The notes under the pieces: generated by a model | What the model saw: only the letters and a program-made list of their open reading frames with translations | The model's database searches: none | What the model was told of the DNA's origin: nothing | NCBI RefSeq assembly: GCF_014647495.1 | Contig: NZ_BMPH01000012.1 | Coordinates: forward strand, 83,930-147,929 | Length of the DNA: 64,000 bases | Source of the DNA: Glutamicibacter protophormiae | Lineage (GTDB): Bacteria; Actinomycetota; Actinomycetes; Actinomycetales; Micrococcaceae | Direction of reading: 5' to 3' | In this document: positions 53,071 through 63,924 of the stretch, piece by piece | Position numbering within the stretch: position 1 is the stretch's first letter | Layout of the letters: every line of letters starts with the position of its first letter | Made by a program: the position numbers and the translations under genes

Positions 53071-54335
53071 GCGAGACCGCCGCCTCCACCGACGCAATGC
53101 CCAGCGAGAACTCCAGGGCCGCGGACCTGGCCGGGCTGGGCAACCAGTCCTCGGCCGCGCTGGCCGAGCGCTACTCCAACAGCCTGCTGGGCGTGTTCGG
53201 CGCCCCGCAGCGGGTGCTGGTGCGCGGGGCCGGCTGCCATGTGTGGGATGCCGACGGCAACCAGTACCTGGATCTGCTCGGCGGTATCGCGGTGAACACC
53301 CTCGGCCACGCCAACCCGTTGCTGACCTCTGTGATCACCTCGCAGCTGGCCACCTTGGGGCACGTGTCCAACTTCTTCACCTCGCCCACGCAGATCGCGC
53401 TGGCCGAGAAGCTGCTGCGGATCTCCGCCGCCCCGGCCGGCTCCAAGGTGTTCTTCGCGAACTCCGGCACCGAGGCCAACGAGGCCGCGCTGAAGCTCAC
53501 CCGGCGCAACGCTGGCACCGAGCAGGCTCCGCGCACCAAGGTCATCGCCCTGGAGCACGCATTCCACGGCCGCACCCTGGGCGCGCTGTCGCTGACCTAC
53601 AAGGAAAAGTACCGCGCCCCGTTCGCCCCGCTGCCGCAGAACGTCACCTGGATCCCCGCCGGGGACGTCCAGGCGCTGCGCGACGCGGTGGACGAGACCG
53701 TCTGCGCGGTGTTCATCGAGCCGATCCAGGGCGAAGCCGGCGTGCTGGAGCTGTCCGGCGAGTACCTGCAGGCGGCCCGCGAGATCACCTCCGAGGCCGG
53801 CGCGCTGCTGGTCTTCGACGAGGTGCAGACCGGCATGGGCCGCACCGGCGAGTTCTTCGCCTCCGCTCCGGTGATCCCGGATGTCATGACCCTGGCCAAG
53901 GGCCTGGGCGGCGGCTTCCCGATCGGCGCGATGATCGTGTTCGGCGAGGAAAACACCGCATGGCTGACCCCTGGGGACCACGGCACCACCTTCGGCGGCA
54001 ACCCGGTGGCCTGCGCCGCCGGCTTGGCGGTCATCCACACCATCGAGAAGGACAACCTGCTGGCCCACGTGCGCGACACCGGCGCCTGGCTGCGCGAGCA
54101 GCTGGCCGGAGTGCAGGGCGTGGGCGCGGTACGCGGCGCCGGCCTGCTCAACGCCTTCGAGCTCACGGCCGGCTCGGCGCCGGCAATGGTCACCGCCGCG
54201 CTGGACGCCGGCTTCATCATCAACGCCACCGACGAGCGCACCATCCGCCTGGCCCCGCCGCTGGTGGTCACCCGCGAGCAGCTGGCTACCTTCATCGCGG
54301 CGCTGCCCGGCCTGCTGGCCGCGGCCGCAGCCTGA
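53067..54335 (+). CDS. argD: Acetylornithine aminotransferase
   Basis: A 422-residue class III PLP aminotransferase. Lys278 in [16 protein letters not shown] is the Schiff-base lysine; [12 protein letters not shown] and [13 protein letters not shown] are class motifs. GTG start inside the argB stop (GTGA). About 25 extra polar residues precede the conserved core. Fourth step of arginine synthesis. Confidence 0.96.
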   Translation: MSETAASTDAMPSENSRAADLAGLGNQSSAALAERYSNSLLGVFGAPQRVLVRGAGCHVWDADGNQYLDLLGGIAVNTLGHANPLLTSVITSQLATLGHVSNFFTSPTQIALAEKLLRISAAPAGSKVFFANSGTEANEAALKLTRRNAGTEQAPRTKVIALEHAFHGRTLGALSLTYKEKYRAPFAPLPQNVTWIPAGDVQALRDAVDETVCAVFIEPIQGEAGVLELSGEYLQAAREITSEAGALLVFDEVQTGMGRTGEFFASAPVIPDVMTLAKGLGGGFPIGAMIVFGEENTAWLTPGDHGTTFGGNPVACAAGLAVIHTIEKDNLLAHVRDTGAWLREQLAGVQGVGAVRGAGLLNAFELTAGSAPAMVTAALDAGFIINATDERTIRLAPPLVVTREQLATFIAALPGLLAAAAA

Positions 54336-54363
54336 GCGACCTACTGACTTTAAGGAACACACC

Positions 54364-55323
54364 ATGAGCACAACCCGCCACTTCCTGACCGACCTGGACT
54401 TCAGCCAGGCCGAGCAGACCAAGGTGCTGGACCTGGCACTGGCCATGAAGGCCGACAAGTACGGCTACACCCCGTACGCCGGCCCGCAGACCGTCGCGGT
54501 CTTCTTCGACAAGACCTCCACCCGCACCCGGGTCTCCTTCCACGCCGGCATCGCCGAGCTGGGCGGCAGCCCGCTGATCATCAACTCCGCCGAGTCCCAG
54601 CTGGGCCACAAGGAATCCATCTCCGACTCGGCCAAGGTGCTCGAGCGCATGGTCTCCACCATCGTGTGGCGCACCTACGCACAGTCCGGCCTGGAGGAAA
54701 TGGCGCAGAATTCCTCGGTGCCGGTGATCAACGCGCTGTCCGACGACTACCACCCGTGCCAGCTGATCGCCGACCTGCTCACGGTGCGCGAGCACAAGGG
54801 CGCGCTGGCCGGCCTGAAGATGACCTACCTGGGCGACGCGGCCAACAACATGGCCAACTCCTACCTGCTGGCCGGTGTCACCGCGGGCATGCACGTTGCG
54901 ATCGCCGGACCGGAGGGCTACCTGCCGGCGGACTCCATCGTCGCCGCCGCCAAGGAGCGCGCCGCGCTCACCGGCGGCTCGGTCACCATCACCACCGATG
55001 CGGCCGCCGCGCTGCAGGACGCCGACGTGGTCGCCACCGACACCTGGGTCTCCATGGGCCAGGAGGAGGAAAAGGAAGCACGCCTGTCGCTGTTCACCGA
55101 CTACTCGGTCACCTCCGCGGCGATGAAGCACGCCAAGGACGATGCCATCGTGCTGCACTGCCTGCCGGCCTACCGCGGCTACGAGATCGAGGCCGACGTC
55201 ATCGACGGCCCGCAGTCGGTCGTGTTCGACGAGGCGGAGAACCGCGTGCACGCGCAGAAGGCCGTCATGACGTGGCTCATGGTCGCCTCCGGCCTGGCCG
55301 AAGACGCCCGGATGGAGCTGTAG
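54364..55323 (+). CDS. argF: Ornithine carbamoyltransferase
   Basis: A 319-residue transferase making citrulline. Carbamoyl-phosphate loop STRTRVS at 52-58, second loop HCLP at 265-268, and SMG-type ornithine contacts in TDTWVSMGQEEE. TAAGGA precedes the ATG. Begins 28 bases after argD; argR follows after 2 bases. Confidence 0.97.
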   Translation: MSTTRHFLTDLDFSQAEQTKVLDLALAMKADKYGYTPYAGPQTVAVFFDKTSTRTRVSFHAGIAELGGSPLIINSAESQLGHKESISDSAKVLERMVSTIVWRTYAQSGLEEMAQNSSVPVINALSDDYHPCQLIADLLTVREHKGALAGLKMTYLGDAANNMANSYLLAGVTAGMHVAIAGPEGYLPADSIVAAAKERAALTGGSVTITTDAAAALQDADVVATDTWVSMGQEEEKEARLSLFTDYSVTSAAMKHAKDDAIVLHCLPAYRGYEIEADVIDGPQSVVFDEAENRVHAQKAVMTWLMVASGLAEDARMEL

Positions 55324-55325
55324 CC

Positions 55326-55829
55326 ATGGCTTCGCAGCCCAGTACGAAAACCGCCCGCCAGGCGCGCATCCGCGCCTTCCTGGGCAACAACTCGGTCAAG
55401 TCCCAGGCCGAGCTGCTCGGCCTGCTCAAGGACGACGGGCTGGAGGTCACCCAGGCAACGCTCTCGCGCGACCTGGTGGAGATCGGTGCGGTGCGCATCC
55501 GCGACAACCTGGGCCAGCTAATTTACGCTGTGCGGCAGGAAGGCGGGGACCGCTCCCCGCAGACCGCCATCACCCAGGAAGTGCTGGACGCGCGCCTGGC
55601 CAAGATCTGCGCCGAGCAACTGGTCACGGCCGAGGCCTCCGGGAACATCGTGGTGCTGCGCACCCCGCCGGGCGCCGCGAACCTGCTGGCCCTGGCCATC
55701 GACCACTCGCAGATGCCCTCGATTCTCGGCTGCATCGCCGGGGACGACACGATCATGGTCACCACCAGGCAGGTGGACGGCGGCGCGGACGTCGCCGCCC
55801 GCTTCCTGCAGCTGGCCGAACCGAGCTAG
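55326..55829 (+). CDS. argR: Arginine repressor
   Basis: A 167-residue ArgR/AhrC repressor. An N-terminal winged helix (12-75; TQATLSRDLVEIGAVRI) binds ARG boxes, and the C-terminal domain with GCIAGDDTIMV binds arginine and forms hexamers. Many family members have GTIAGDDT; Cys replaces Thr here. Last gene of the arg operon, so the operon is autoregulated through the boxes before argC. Confidence 0.96.
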   Translation: MASQPSTKTARQARIRAFLGNNSVKSQAELLGLLKDDGLEVTQATLSRDLVEIGAVRIRDNLGQLIYAVRQEGGDRSPQTAITQEVLDARLAKICAEQLVTAEASGNIVVLRTPPGAANLLALAIDHSQMPSILGCIAGDDTIMVTTRQVDGGADVAARFLQLAEPS

Positions 55830-55853
55830 AACACCGCGGATCCTCCGCTGTGA

Positions 55854-55902
55854 AACGACGCCGGGCGCACGATGTTATCCACATTGTGCGCCCGGCGTCG
55901 TT
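55854..55902 (+). terminator. Strong terminator of the argCJBDFR operon
   Basis: AACGACGCCGGGCGCAC and GTGCGCCCGGCGTCGTT are exact complements (17 bp) around a 15-base loop. The loop contains TTATCCACA, identical to a DnaA box. No T-tract follows. Confidence 0.85.
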
Positions 55903-56075
55903 GCGCCCGCCCCCGGCGCGCGATCATCGGGGCATGGGAGGCCGCAGCCTTGCCCGCGGTACCGCGGCGCACCTTGCCCGGCCCGGCCGCCCATAGCCGT
56001 CCGGGCCCGCGCCGCAGCATCCCCCAGCGCGGACCGACGGGCCCGGGCGGCGCCGGCAATCCCGGCGCGGACAGG

Positions 56076-56115
56076 GCGAAGCCGCCGCCAACCCCGAGGT
56101 TCGCGGCGGCTTCGC
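56076..56115 (-). terminator. Hairpin downstream of the macro-domain gene
   Basis: GCGAAGCCGCCG and CGGCGGCTTCGC are exact 12-bp complements around a 16-base loop, 33 bases beyond the minus-strand stop. The rest of 55903-56148 is very GC-rich with no gene. Confidence 0.6.
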
Positions 56116-56148
56116 CGTGGTGGTGGAGGCCGTGCGGGCCGCGTGCTC

Positions 56149-56700
56149 TCAGGCGGCGAGCTCCTCGACGGCGTTCAGCGCGAAGGCCTGCTCGAAGGCC
56201 TCCTGCACCTCGTCGTTGTAGGCGACCAGCACGATCCGGCGTATCGGTGAGATGTGCTTGTTGGTTTCCACCCACTCATTGATGGCCGTGTAGGCGATCT
56301 GCGCAACCTGCTGCGGATCCCAGCGGAACGCACCGGCGCCCAGCGCAGGGAAGGCGATCGAATGCACCTCGTGGCGGGCAGCCACGTACAGGGAATTCTT
56401 GAAGCAGTCGGCAAGGATCTTGGGGTTCGGCTTGATCAGGGCCAGATTCGGTGCGGCCGTGTGGATGACCCACTTGGCCTTGAGATTGCCCGCCTTGGTG
56501 GCCACGGCGACACCCGAGGGAATGCCGTCGGGATAGCGGCTGGCGCGGACTTGGCGGCAGGCGGCCAGCAGGGCCGGACCCGCGGCCGCATGGATGGCGC
56601 CATCCACGCCGCCTCCGCCGAGCAGGGAGGGATTGGCTGCGTTGACGATGGCGTCGACGCTCAGCGTGGTGATGTCACCGCGGAACAACTGGATATCCAT
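56149..56700 (-). CDS. Macro-domain protein, O-acetyl-ADP-ribose deacetylase type
   Basis: A 183-residue single macro domain. The ADP-ribose-binding motifs are intact: GDIT (8-11), NAANPSLLGGGGVDGAIHAA (20-39) and FPALGAGAFRW. MacroD/YmdB-type members remove ADP-ribose from proteins or deacetylate O-acetyl-ADP-ribose. It lies on the minus strand between argR and argH, interrupting an otherwise continuous arginine region. Confidence 0.88.
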   Translation of the reverse strand: MDIQLFRGDITTLSVDAIVNAANPSLLGGGGVDGAIHAAAGPALLAACRQVRASRYPDGIPSGVAVATKAGNLKAKWVIHTAAPNLALIKPNPKILADCFKNSLYVAARHEVHSIAFPALGAGAFRWDPQQVAQIAYTAINEWVETNKHISPIRRIVLVAYNDEVQEAFEQAFALNAVEELAA

Positions 56701-56866
56701 TTGACTTCCTCCAACGACGTATCCGTATACGACTATGGCTTCACCTTACGCCGGGGCCATGCTTCGTGGAAGAGGGAATCTGCCAACTGTTGGGCATCGC
56801 GCGGAGACTTCTTCGAGTTTCCACAGGAAGTGCTTTCACGAGGCAGGAACGGCTTTCGCCGGCCCG

Positions 56867-58414
<1,548 letters not shown>

Positions 58415-58423
58415 CACTGCCCG

Positions 58424-58479
58424 GTAGGCGGCCGGAACCGCGCAGCAGGTTTGCCTGCGGCGCGGATCCGGCCGCCTAC
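58424..58479 (+). terminator. Terminator of argH
   Basis: GTAGGCGGCCGGA and TCCGGCCGCCTAC are exact 13-bp complements with further CGCG pairing inside, 10 bases after the stop. Confidence 0.8.
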
Positions 58480-58513
58480 GCATTTAAGCCCCACTCGCGA
58501 TAAGGTGTGGGTC

Positions 58514-59254
58514 ATGACACAGTTACTGGCACCGGATGCACTCATTTCACAGGTCACCACCGCATTGGATGAGTTGCGGGAACAGGTGCGCGGCGTCGAC
58601 TTCCAGAACTACGCAAAAGCCAGTTCGCTGCCGGGCTGGAGCACCGCACAGCTCATCGCGCACCTGGCCTCCTTCGCCAAGGCCGCCCGCCGCCAGTTCG
58701 AGCGCGCCGGGCAGGAACCGCTGCTCGAAATGTACGACGGGGGAGCGGCCGGCCGCATCGAGGCCATCAACATGACCGCGCTGATGCGCCCCGAAGCGCT
58801 GCTGGAACTGACCAACACCGCGCTGGCCGAGTTGCGCGAGGTGCTGCCATCCGCCGCCGGCGCATGGGAAGAACCGGTCGGCTACCGCCCCGGAGCGAAG
58901 GTGGCGGACATGATGTACGCCACCTGGCGCGAGATGCTGATCCACGCCACCGACCTGGACGAGTTCGTGCGCCCGGCCTCCAGCTGGCCCGCCGAATTCT
59001 CCGAACATCTTTTCCGCGCGCTGGCCGCCCGGGTGCCTTCCGGGGATCGCCTGGTGCTGCAGCCGCATGGCAAACCCCCGGTAGTTCTGGGTGCCGGGGA
59101 GAACTCCTGGGTGCTCTCGGGAACCGAGTTTGATCTGGCCGCATGGCTTGCCGGGCGCCCCGCCGCAGGACCGGTGCAGGCCACCGCCGCCGCGGACGCG
59201 GCCGATTACCCCGAGCTGCTGCCTTGGCCGAGCGACCGTCTGATGAACCGCTAG
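58514..59254 (+). CDS. Maleylpyruvate isomerase-family protein (mycothiol-dependent DinB-like)
   Basis: A 246-residue protein with an N-terminal MDMPI/DinB-like four-helix metal-binding domain (LPGWSTAQLIAHLASFAKA with the conserved His, then MLIHATDLDEF) and a C-terminal alpha/beta domain. Family members use mycothiol, the actinobacterial thiol, to isomerise or conjugate substrates. Frame open from 58451; ATG 58514 lies 7 nt after TAAGGT (58501-58506), a possible leaderless promoter. The exact substrate is unknown. Confidence 0.78.
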   Translation: MTQLLAPDALISQVTTALDELREQVRGVDFQNYAKASSLPGWSTAQLIAHLASFAKAARRQFERAGQEPLLEMYDGGAAGRIEAINMTALMRPEALLELTNTALAELREVLPSAAGAWEEPVGYRPGAKVADMMYATWREMLIHATDLDEFVRPASSWPAEFSEHLFRALAARVPSGDRLVLQPHGKPPVVLGAGENSWVLSGTEFDLAAWLAGRPAAGPVQATAAADAADYPELLPWPSDRLMNR

Positions 59255-59278
59255 CCCCGGGCCGCCGAATCCGAGGCC

Positions 59279-59314
59279 GCCGGCCGCAGTCCCCTCCCGG
59301 GTGCTGCGGCCGGC
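59279..59314 (+). terminator. Hairpin after the isomerase gene
   Basis: GCCGGCCGCAG and CTGCGGCCGGC are exact 11-bp complements around a 14-base loop, 24 bases after the stop. Confidence 0.65.
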
Positions 59315-59367
59315 GCCGTTAAGCCGCCTGACTCGAAGATCCCCAAGTACGGCTAAAATTGTGAGGC

Positions 59368-59907
59368 GTGAATACTTCTGAGAGCATTACCGACCTGCTG
59401 GACCGTTTGTGCGCGATCGTCCCCGACTACCCGCAGCCTGGAATTTCCTTCAAGGACCTGACCCCGGTCTTCGCGGACCCGGTGGGCCTGCGCCGCATGG
59501 TCGATGAGCTGATCGCCCCGTTCGAGGGCCGGTTCGACATCGTTGCCGGGTTGGAAGCCCGCGGCTTCGTGCTCGCGGCGGCGGCGGCCTACGCCTCCGG
59601 CAAGGGAATGCTGACCATCCGCAAGGCCGGCAAGCTGCCGCGCGAGGTCTACCGCGACGAATACACCCTTGAATACGGCTCGGGCTGCCTGGAGATGCAC
59701 CGCGACGAGATCGCCCCGGGCACCCGGGTGCTGATCCTGGACGATGTGCTGGCCACCGGAGGCACCGTGGGCTCCGCCGTGCGGCTGGTCGAGATGACCG
59801 GCGCCGTGGTCGCCGGCATCGGCGTCGTGCTGGAACTGGACGGCCTGGAAGGCCGCGCCAAGCTGGACGGGCATGAGGTCGTCTCGCTGCAGCTGGTGCA
59901 TTCCTGA
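59368..59907 (+). CDS. apt: Adenine phosphoribosyltransferase
   Basis: A 179-residue salvage enzyme making AMP from adenine and PRPP. VPDYPQPGISFKDLTPV is the Apt N-terminal signature, and the PRPP loop VLILDDVLATGGTV is at 121-134. GTG start; TAAAAT (59354-59359) lies 8 nt before it, so the mRNA is probably leaderless or nearly so. A 78-base gap with no clear terminator precedes the next gene. Confidence 0.95.
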   Translation: MNTSESITDLLDRLCAIVPDYPQPGISFKDLTPVFADPVGLRRMVDELIAPFEGRFDIVAGLEARGFVLAAAAAYASGKGMLTIRKAGKLPREVYRDEYTLEYGSGCLEMHRDEIAPGTRVLILDDVLATGGTVGSAVRLVEMTGAVVAGIGVVLELDGLEGRAKLDGHEVVSLQLVHS

Positions 59908-59985
59908 ACCACGTTTCGGCTGGTTACGCCGCCCGCGAAGCGGATTAACCGCAGGCGCGGCAGCACGCGTAGAATTATCTGTCCT

Positions 59986-62292
59986 GTGAATTTAGCGCAA
60001 GGGGAAACTGGGTTGTCCGAAACGATCGAACAGGATCTGTCCGTCGAGACCGAGTACGTGGGGAAACTGTACGCAAGGCTTGATGAATTGCGCGCCGAAA
60101 AGGTGGAGCAACTGGTCCGAACCAGGGCGCAGGGCGCCGTGGGGAGCTTCCAGAACATGTCCGAGCGCGACTCCTTCGCCACCCTGTACGAGGACCGCAT
60201 CGCGCAGCTGGATGCCGTGCAGGACCGGCTGGTCTTCGGCCGCCTGGACATGGCCGCCGCCAACGGCTCCAACGGCGATCCGGAGGCGGAAGAGCACCGC
60301 ACCCGCTACATCGGGCGCATCGGGCTGAGCGACGAGGACCTGAACCGGCTGATGATCGACTGGCGGGCCGCCGAAGCCGCGCCGTTCTACCAGGCGACGG
60401 CGCTGAACCCGCGCGGCGTGCGCCGCCGCCGCCACCTGATGTTGTCCGGGCGCAGCGTGGCCGGCATCGAGGACGATGTGCTGGACGAGACCTGGCTGGA
60501 CGAGGGCCATACCCACCACGGCGAGGGCGCTCTCATGGCTGCGCTGCGCGAAAAGCGCACCGGCCGCATGGGCGACATCGTGGGTACCATCCAAGCCGAG
60601 CAGGACGCCATCATCCGCGCTCCGCTGCCCGGAGCCGTGGTGGTCCAGGGCGGGCCGGGCACCGGCAAGACCGCGGTGGCGCTGCACCGCGCCGCCTTCC
60701 TGCTCTACGAATACCGCGAGCGGCTGAAGAACGCCGGCGTGCTGATCGTGGGACCGTCCAACTCGTTCATGCGCTACATCGAGCGTGTGCTGCCCTCGCT
60801 GGGCGAGACCGGCGTGGTCATGTCCTCGGTGGGCGAGCTCTACCACGGAGTGAAGGCCGTGCCGGAGACCAACCGCACCGTGGCCCGGCTCAAGGGACGT
60901 CCCTCGATGGCCCGCGTCATCTCCGCCGCCGTGCGCAACCGCCAGCGCGTGCTGGCCGAGGACCGCACCGTGGTGGTGGAAGGCACGCGGCTGACGCTGA
61001 CCCGCAAGATGGTGCTCAACGCGCGAGAACGCGCCCGGCACACCCACAAGCCCTACAACCAAGCCCGCGAAACCTTCGTGAAGGTGCTCGTGGGGGACCT
61101 GGCAGAGCAGCTACGCCGCAAGCTGGAGGAATCGGCAGGGCAGTCCTCCACCACCGACCGCTCCTACCTGCCGCAGGAGGTCCGCGAGTCCTGGGACGTG
61201 CGCGTGGCGCTGAACCTGTGCTGGATGCCGATGACGCCGCAGAAGCTGGTGCGCGAACTGTTCGCCAACCCGCACCTGCTGGCCGCCGCCGCGCCGAAGC
61301 TCTCCGAGGCCGACCGCGACGCGCTCTACCGCCGCGTCGACGCCCCGTTCACCGAGGCCGACGTGCCGCTGCTGGACGAAGCGGCTGAACTGCTGGGCGA
61401 ATACGAGGACCCGCAGGCCGCCAGCGGCCAGGCCCAGTACGACCGCGACGTGGAGAACGCACAGGCCGCGCTGGTGAACATGCACACCATGCTGGAAAAC
61501 GCCGGCATCGACGGGGTGGTCACTGCGGAGCAGGTCGCCGGGGTCAACCAGGAGACCGCCGTGCGCCAGACTGCCGCCGAGCGAGCGGTCTCGGACCGCA
61601 CCTGGGCCTACGGGCACATCGTGGTGGACGAGGCGCAGGAACTCTCGCCCATGCAGTGGCGGCTGCTGCTGCGCCGCTGCCCGATCAAGTCCTTCACCAT
61701 CGTGGGTGACATCGCCCAGACCTCCGCGGCTTCGGGCGCGACCAGCTGGGCCCAGGCGCTCTCGCCGTTCTTCGGCGAACGCTTCACCCTGGAAGAGCTG
61801 ACGGTGAACTACCGCACGCCGGCGCAGATCGCCGACGCCGCGGTGCGTGTGGCGCAGGCCGCCGGATTGCACATCACCACCCCGCGTGCGGTGCGCGAGG
61901 GCGACTGGCCTCCGCTGCTGACCAAGACCACCGACGCGCAGCTGGACGAAACGCTGCGCACCGCGCTGGCCGAGGAACTGGAATACGCCGCAGGCGGACT
62001 GCAGGCGGTGATCGTTCCGCAGGATCAGCTGGCCCATGCCCGCAGGGTGATCGGCGCCGCCTACGGCGACCGCGTGGGCGCCGGCTCCGGAGGGCTGAGC
62101 CAGGACATCGTGGTGATCTCCGCGCGCGAATCCAAGGGCCTTGAATTCGATGGCGTGATTATCTTGGAACCCGAGCAGCTGGTGGCCGAGGTCGACGGGG
62201 GAGTGGGCGACCTGTATGTGGCGATGACACGTACCACCCAGCGCCTGCGGGTGGTTTACACCGGAGAGCTGCCCGAGGGGATGGAAGCCTAG
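59986..62292 (+). CDS. HelD-like superfamily-1 ATPase (RNA polymerase-associated)
   Basis: A 768-residue UvrD-like ATPase. An N-terminal coiled-coil arm (about 15-90) precedes Walker A GGPGTGKT at 222-229; DEAQ is at 548-551, then motif III IVGDIAQTSA, motif IV VNYRTPAQIADAA and a C-terminal ISARESKGLEFDGVIILEPE and YVAMTRTTQRL. The arm plus split motor is the HelD/HelR plan; those proteins pull stalled RNA polymerase off DNA, and HelR helps against rifamycins. A rifamycin-associated element is not visible upstream. Start GTG 59986 or TTG 60013; the latter has AAGGGG upstream. Confidence 0.82.
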   Translation: MNLAQGETGLSETIEQDLSVETEYVGKLYARLDELRAEKVEQLVRTRAQGAVGSFQNMSERDSFATLYEDRIAQLDAVQDRLVFGRLDMAAANGSNGDPEAEEHRTRYIGRIGLSDEDLNRLMIDWRAAEAAPFYQATALNPRGVRRRRHLMLSGRSVAGIEDDVLDETWLDEGHTHHGEGALMAALREKRTGRMGDIVGTIQAEQDAIIRAPLPGAVVVQGGPGTGKTAVALHRAAFLLYEYRERLKNAGVLIVGPSNSFMRYIERVLPSLGETGVVMSSVGELYHGVKAVPETNRTVARLKGRPSMARVISAAVRNRQRVLAEDRTVVVEGTRLTLTRKMVLNARERARHTHKPYNQARETFVKVLVGDLAEQLRRKLEESAGQSSTTDRSYLPQEVRESWDVRVALNLCWMPMTPQKLVRELFANPHLLAAAAPKLSEADRDALYRRVDAPFTEADVPLLDEAAELLGEYEDPQAASGQAQYDRDVENAQAALVNMHTMLENAGIDGVVTAEQVAGVNQETAVRQTAAERAVSDRTWAYGHIVVDEAQELSPMQWRLLLRRCPIKSFTIVGDIAQTSAASGATSWAQALSPFFGERFTLEELTVNYRTPAQIADAAVRVAQAAGLHITTPRAVREGDWPPLLTKTTDAQLDETLRTALAEELEYAAGGLQAVIVPQDQLAHARRVIGAAYGDRVGAGSGGLSQDIVVISARESKGLEFDGVIILEPEQLVAEVDGGVGDLYVAMTRTTQRLRVVYTGELPEGMEA

Positions 62293-62451
62293 AAACCTCG
62301 GCGGCGCCAACTGGCATACAGCCTCCGCAAACCGATAATCTAGGAAGTGCGCACGCCAGGAAACCCCAACTGGCTGCGTCGTGGTGAATTCCCGCTGGAA
62401 GCAGCGGGGACAAAGGGGCAGAACATAGACAGAAAAATGGTCAAAGTTAGC

Positions 62452-63771
62452 ATGTCTGAAACCAATCAGAATCCCGTTATTGCGGGACAGAGTAATGATT
62501 CCTCCTTCGCGAACGTCTGGCAGGAACTGAAGTGGCGCGGCCTGGTGCATGTTTCCACCGACGAGGCCGAGCTGGAGCGTGCGCTGTCCGAGGAGACCAT
62601 TACCTACTATTGCGGCTTTGACCCCACCGCGCCGTCCCTGCATCTGGGCAACCTGGTGCAGCTGCTGAACATGCGCCGCCTCCAGCTGGCAGGCCACAAG
62701 CCGCTGGCCCTGGTCGGCGGCTCCACCGGCTTGATCGGTGACCCGCGCCAAACCGCCGAGCGCACCCTGAACACCAAGGAAACCGTTACCGAGTGGGTTT
62801 CCAAGCTGCAGGCACAGGTTTCGCGTTTCCTGTCCAACGAAGGCGAGAACGCGGTTCGCCTGGTCAACAACCTGGACTGGACCGCACCGCTATCCGCCCT
62901 GGACTTCCTGCGCGACGTAGGAAAATACTTCCGCGTGGGAACGATGATCAAGAAGGAGATCGTCGCCGCGCGCCTGAACTCCGACGAGGGCATCAGCTAC
63001 ACCGAATTCTCCTACCAGGTGCTGCAGGGCTACGACTACCTGGAGCTGTACCGCCAGTACGGTTGCACCCTGCAGACCGGCGGTTCGGACCAGTGGGGCA
63101 ACCTGACCAGCGGCACCGACCTGATCCGCAAGGTAGAGGGGAAGTCGGCTTTCGCCTACGGCACCCCGTTGATCACCAACTCGGACGGCACCAAGTTCGG
63201 CAAGTCCGAGGGCAACGCGATCTGGCTGGATGCCCAGATGTGCTCCCCGTACACCTTCTACCAGTTCTGGCTGAACACCGCCGATGCAGATGTGATCGAC
63301 CGACTGAAGGTCTTCACCTTCATGTCGCGGGAGCAGATCGAGGCGTTGGCTGTGGAAGTTGCCGAACGTCCGTTCAAGCGCCAGGCCCAGCGCGAGCTTG
63401 CCTGGCAGGTGACCTCGCTGGTGCACGGCGAAGACGCGACCAACAAGGTGATCGCCGCTTCCGCCGCAGTCTTCGGCAATGGAGAACTGGGCGACATCGA
63501 CCTGCCGACCTTGCAGGCAGTGATTGCCGAACTGCCCACCGCCCAGGTGGCGGCCGGCGACCTCGGCATTCTGAATGTGTTGCATGCTTCCGGACTAAGC
63601 GAGAGCTTGTCGGCTGCACGACGCACTGTCGGTGAAGGCGGAGCCTATGTGAACAACGAAAAGGTCGAAGGCATTGACAGCGAACTGTCTGAAGCCGACT
63701 TCCTCCATGGTCGCTACGCGATCGTCCGCCGCGGCAAGAAGAACATGGCTGTCGTCGAACTGACCAAGTAG
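62452..63771 (+). CDS. tyrS: Tyrosine-tRNA ligase
   Basis: A 439-residue class I synthetase. The HIGH-like motif HLGN is at 64-67, the KMSKS-like loop KFGKS at 248-252, and a C-terminal S4 RNA-binding domain spans the last ~70 residues (LSAARRTVGEGGAYVNNEKV). The frame is open to GTG 62347, 5 nt after TAATCT, and contains ATG 62437; the start 62452 gives the usual N-terminus but has a weak ribosome-binding site. The 105-base region upstream forms a CCCGCT/AGCGGG hairpin; no T-box sequence is seen. Confidence 0.9.
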   Translation: MSETNQNPVIAGQSNDSSFANVWQELKWRGLVHVSTDEAELERALSEETITYYCGFDPTAPSLHLGNLVQLLNMRRLQLAGHKPLALVGGSTGLIGDPRQTAERTLNTKETVTEWVSKLQAQVSRFLSNEGENAVRLVNNLDWTAPLSALDFLRDVGKYFRVGTMIKKEIVAARLNSDEGISYTEFSYQVLQGYDYLELYRQYGCTLQTGGSDQWGNLTSGTDLIRKVEGKSAFAYGTPLITNSDGTKFGKSEGNAIWLDAQMCSPYTFYQFWLNTADADVIDRLKVFTFMSREQIEALAVEVAERPFKRQAQRELAWQVTSLVHGEDATNKVIAASAAVFGNGELGDIDLPTLQAVIAELPTAQVAAGDLGILNVLHASGLSESLSAARRTVGEGGAYVNNEKVEGIDSELSEADFLHGRYAIVRRGKKNMAVVELTK

Positions 63772-63778
63772 AAACTCA

Positions 63779-63830
63779 GCAAAACCGCCAAGAATTTGTG
63801 AACCAGCACACTTTTTTGGCGGTTTTGTTG
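63779..63830 (+). terminator. Terminator of tyrS
   Basis: CAAAACCGCCAA pairs exactly with TTGGCGGTTTTG across a 24-base loop, 8 bases after the stop, with T-runs on the 3' arm. Confidence 0.75.
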
Positions 63831-63896
63831 CATCTAAAATGTAAAAACACTAGTCAGAGCGGAAAATTGTGCCGTTTCGGGAGTCGTTGGCCGATT

Positions 63897-63924
63897 TTGC
63901 GTGGGGGCGGAAGGCGTGTAGAGT
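63897..63924 (+). promoter_or_regulatory. Strong promoter at the window end
   Basis: TTGCGT (63897-63902) and TAGAGT (63919-63924) are 16 bases apart, preceded by AT-rich sequence (63831-63870) that could act as an UP element. No terminator or start codon follows within the window. Confidence 0.55.

Noticed and set aside
55872..56282. 136-codon Arg/Pro-rich plus-strand frame between argR and the macro-domain gene
   Set aside because: It starts inside the arg terminator and runs antisense into the macro-domain gene; its composition is that of random GC-rich DNA.
59908..59985. Rifamycin-associated element upstream of the HelD-like gene
   Set aside because: The inverted GGGGCTT-type consensus is not present.
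62293..62451. T-box riboswitch before tyrS
   Set aside because: The conserved T-box sequence is absent and only a small CCCGCT/AGCGGG hairpin is seen.
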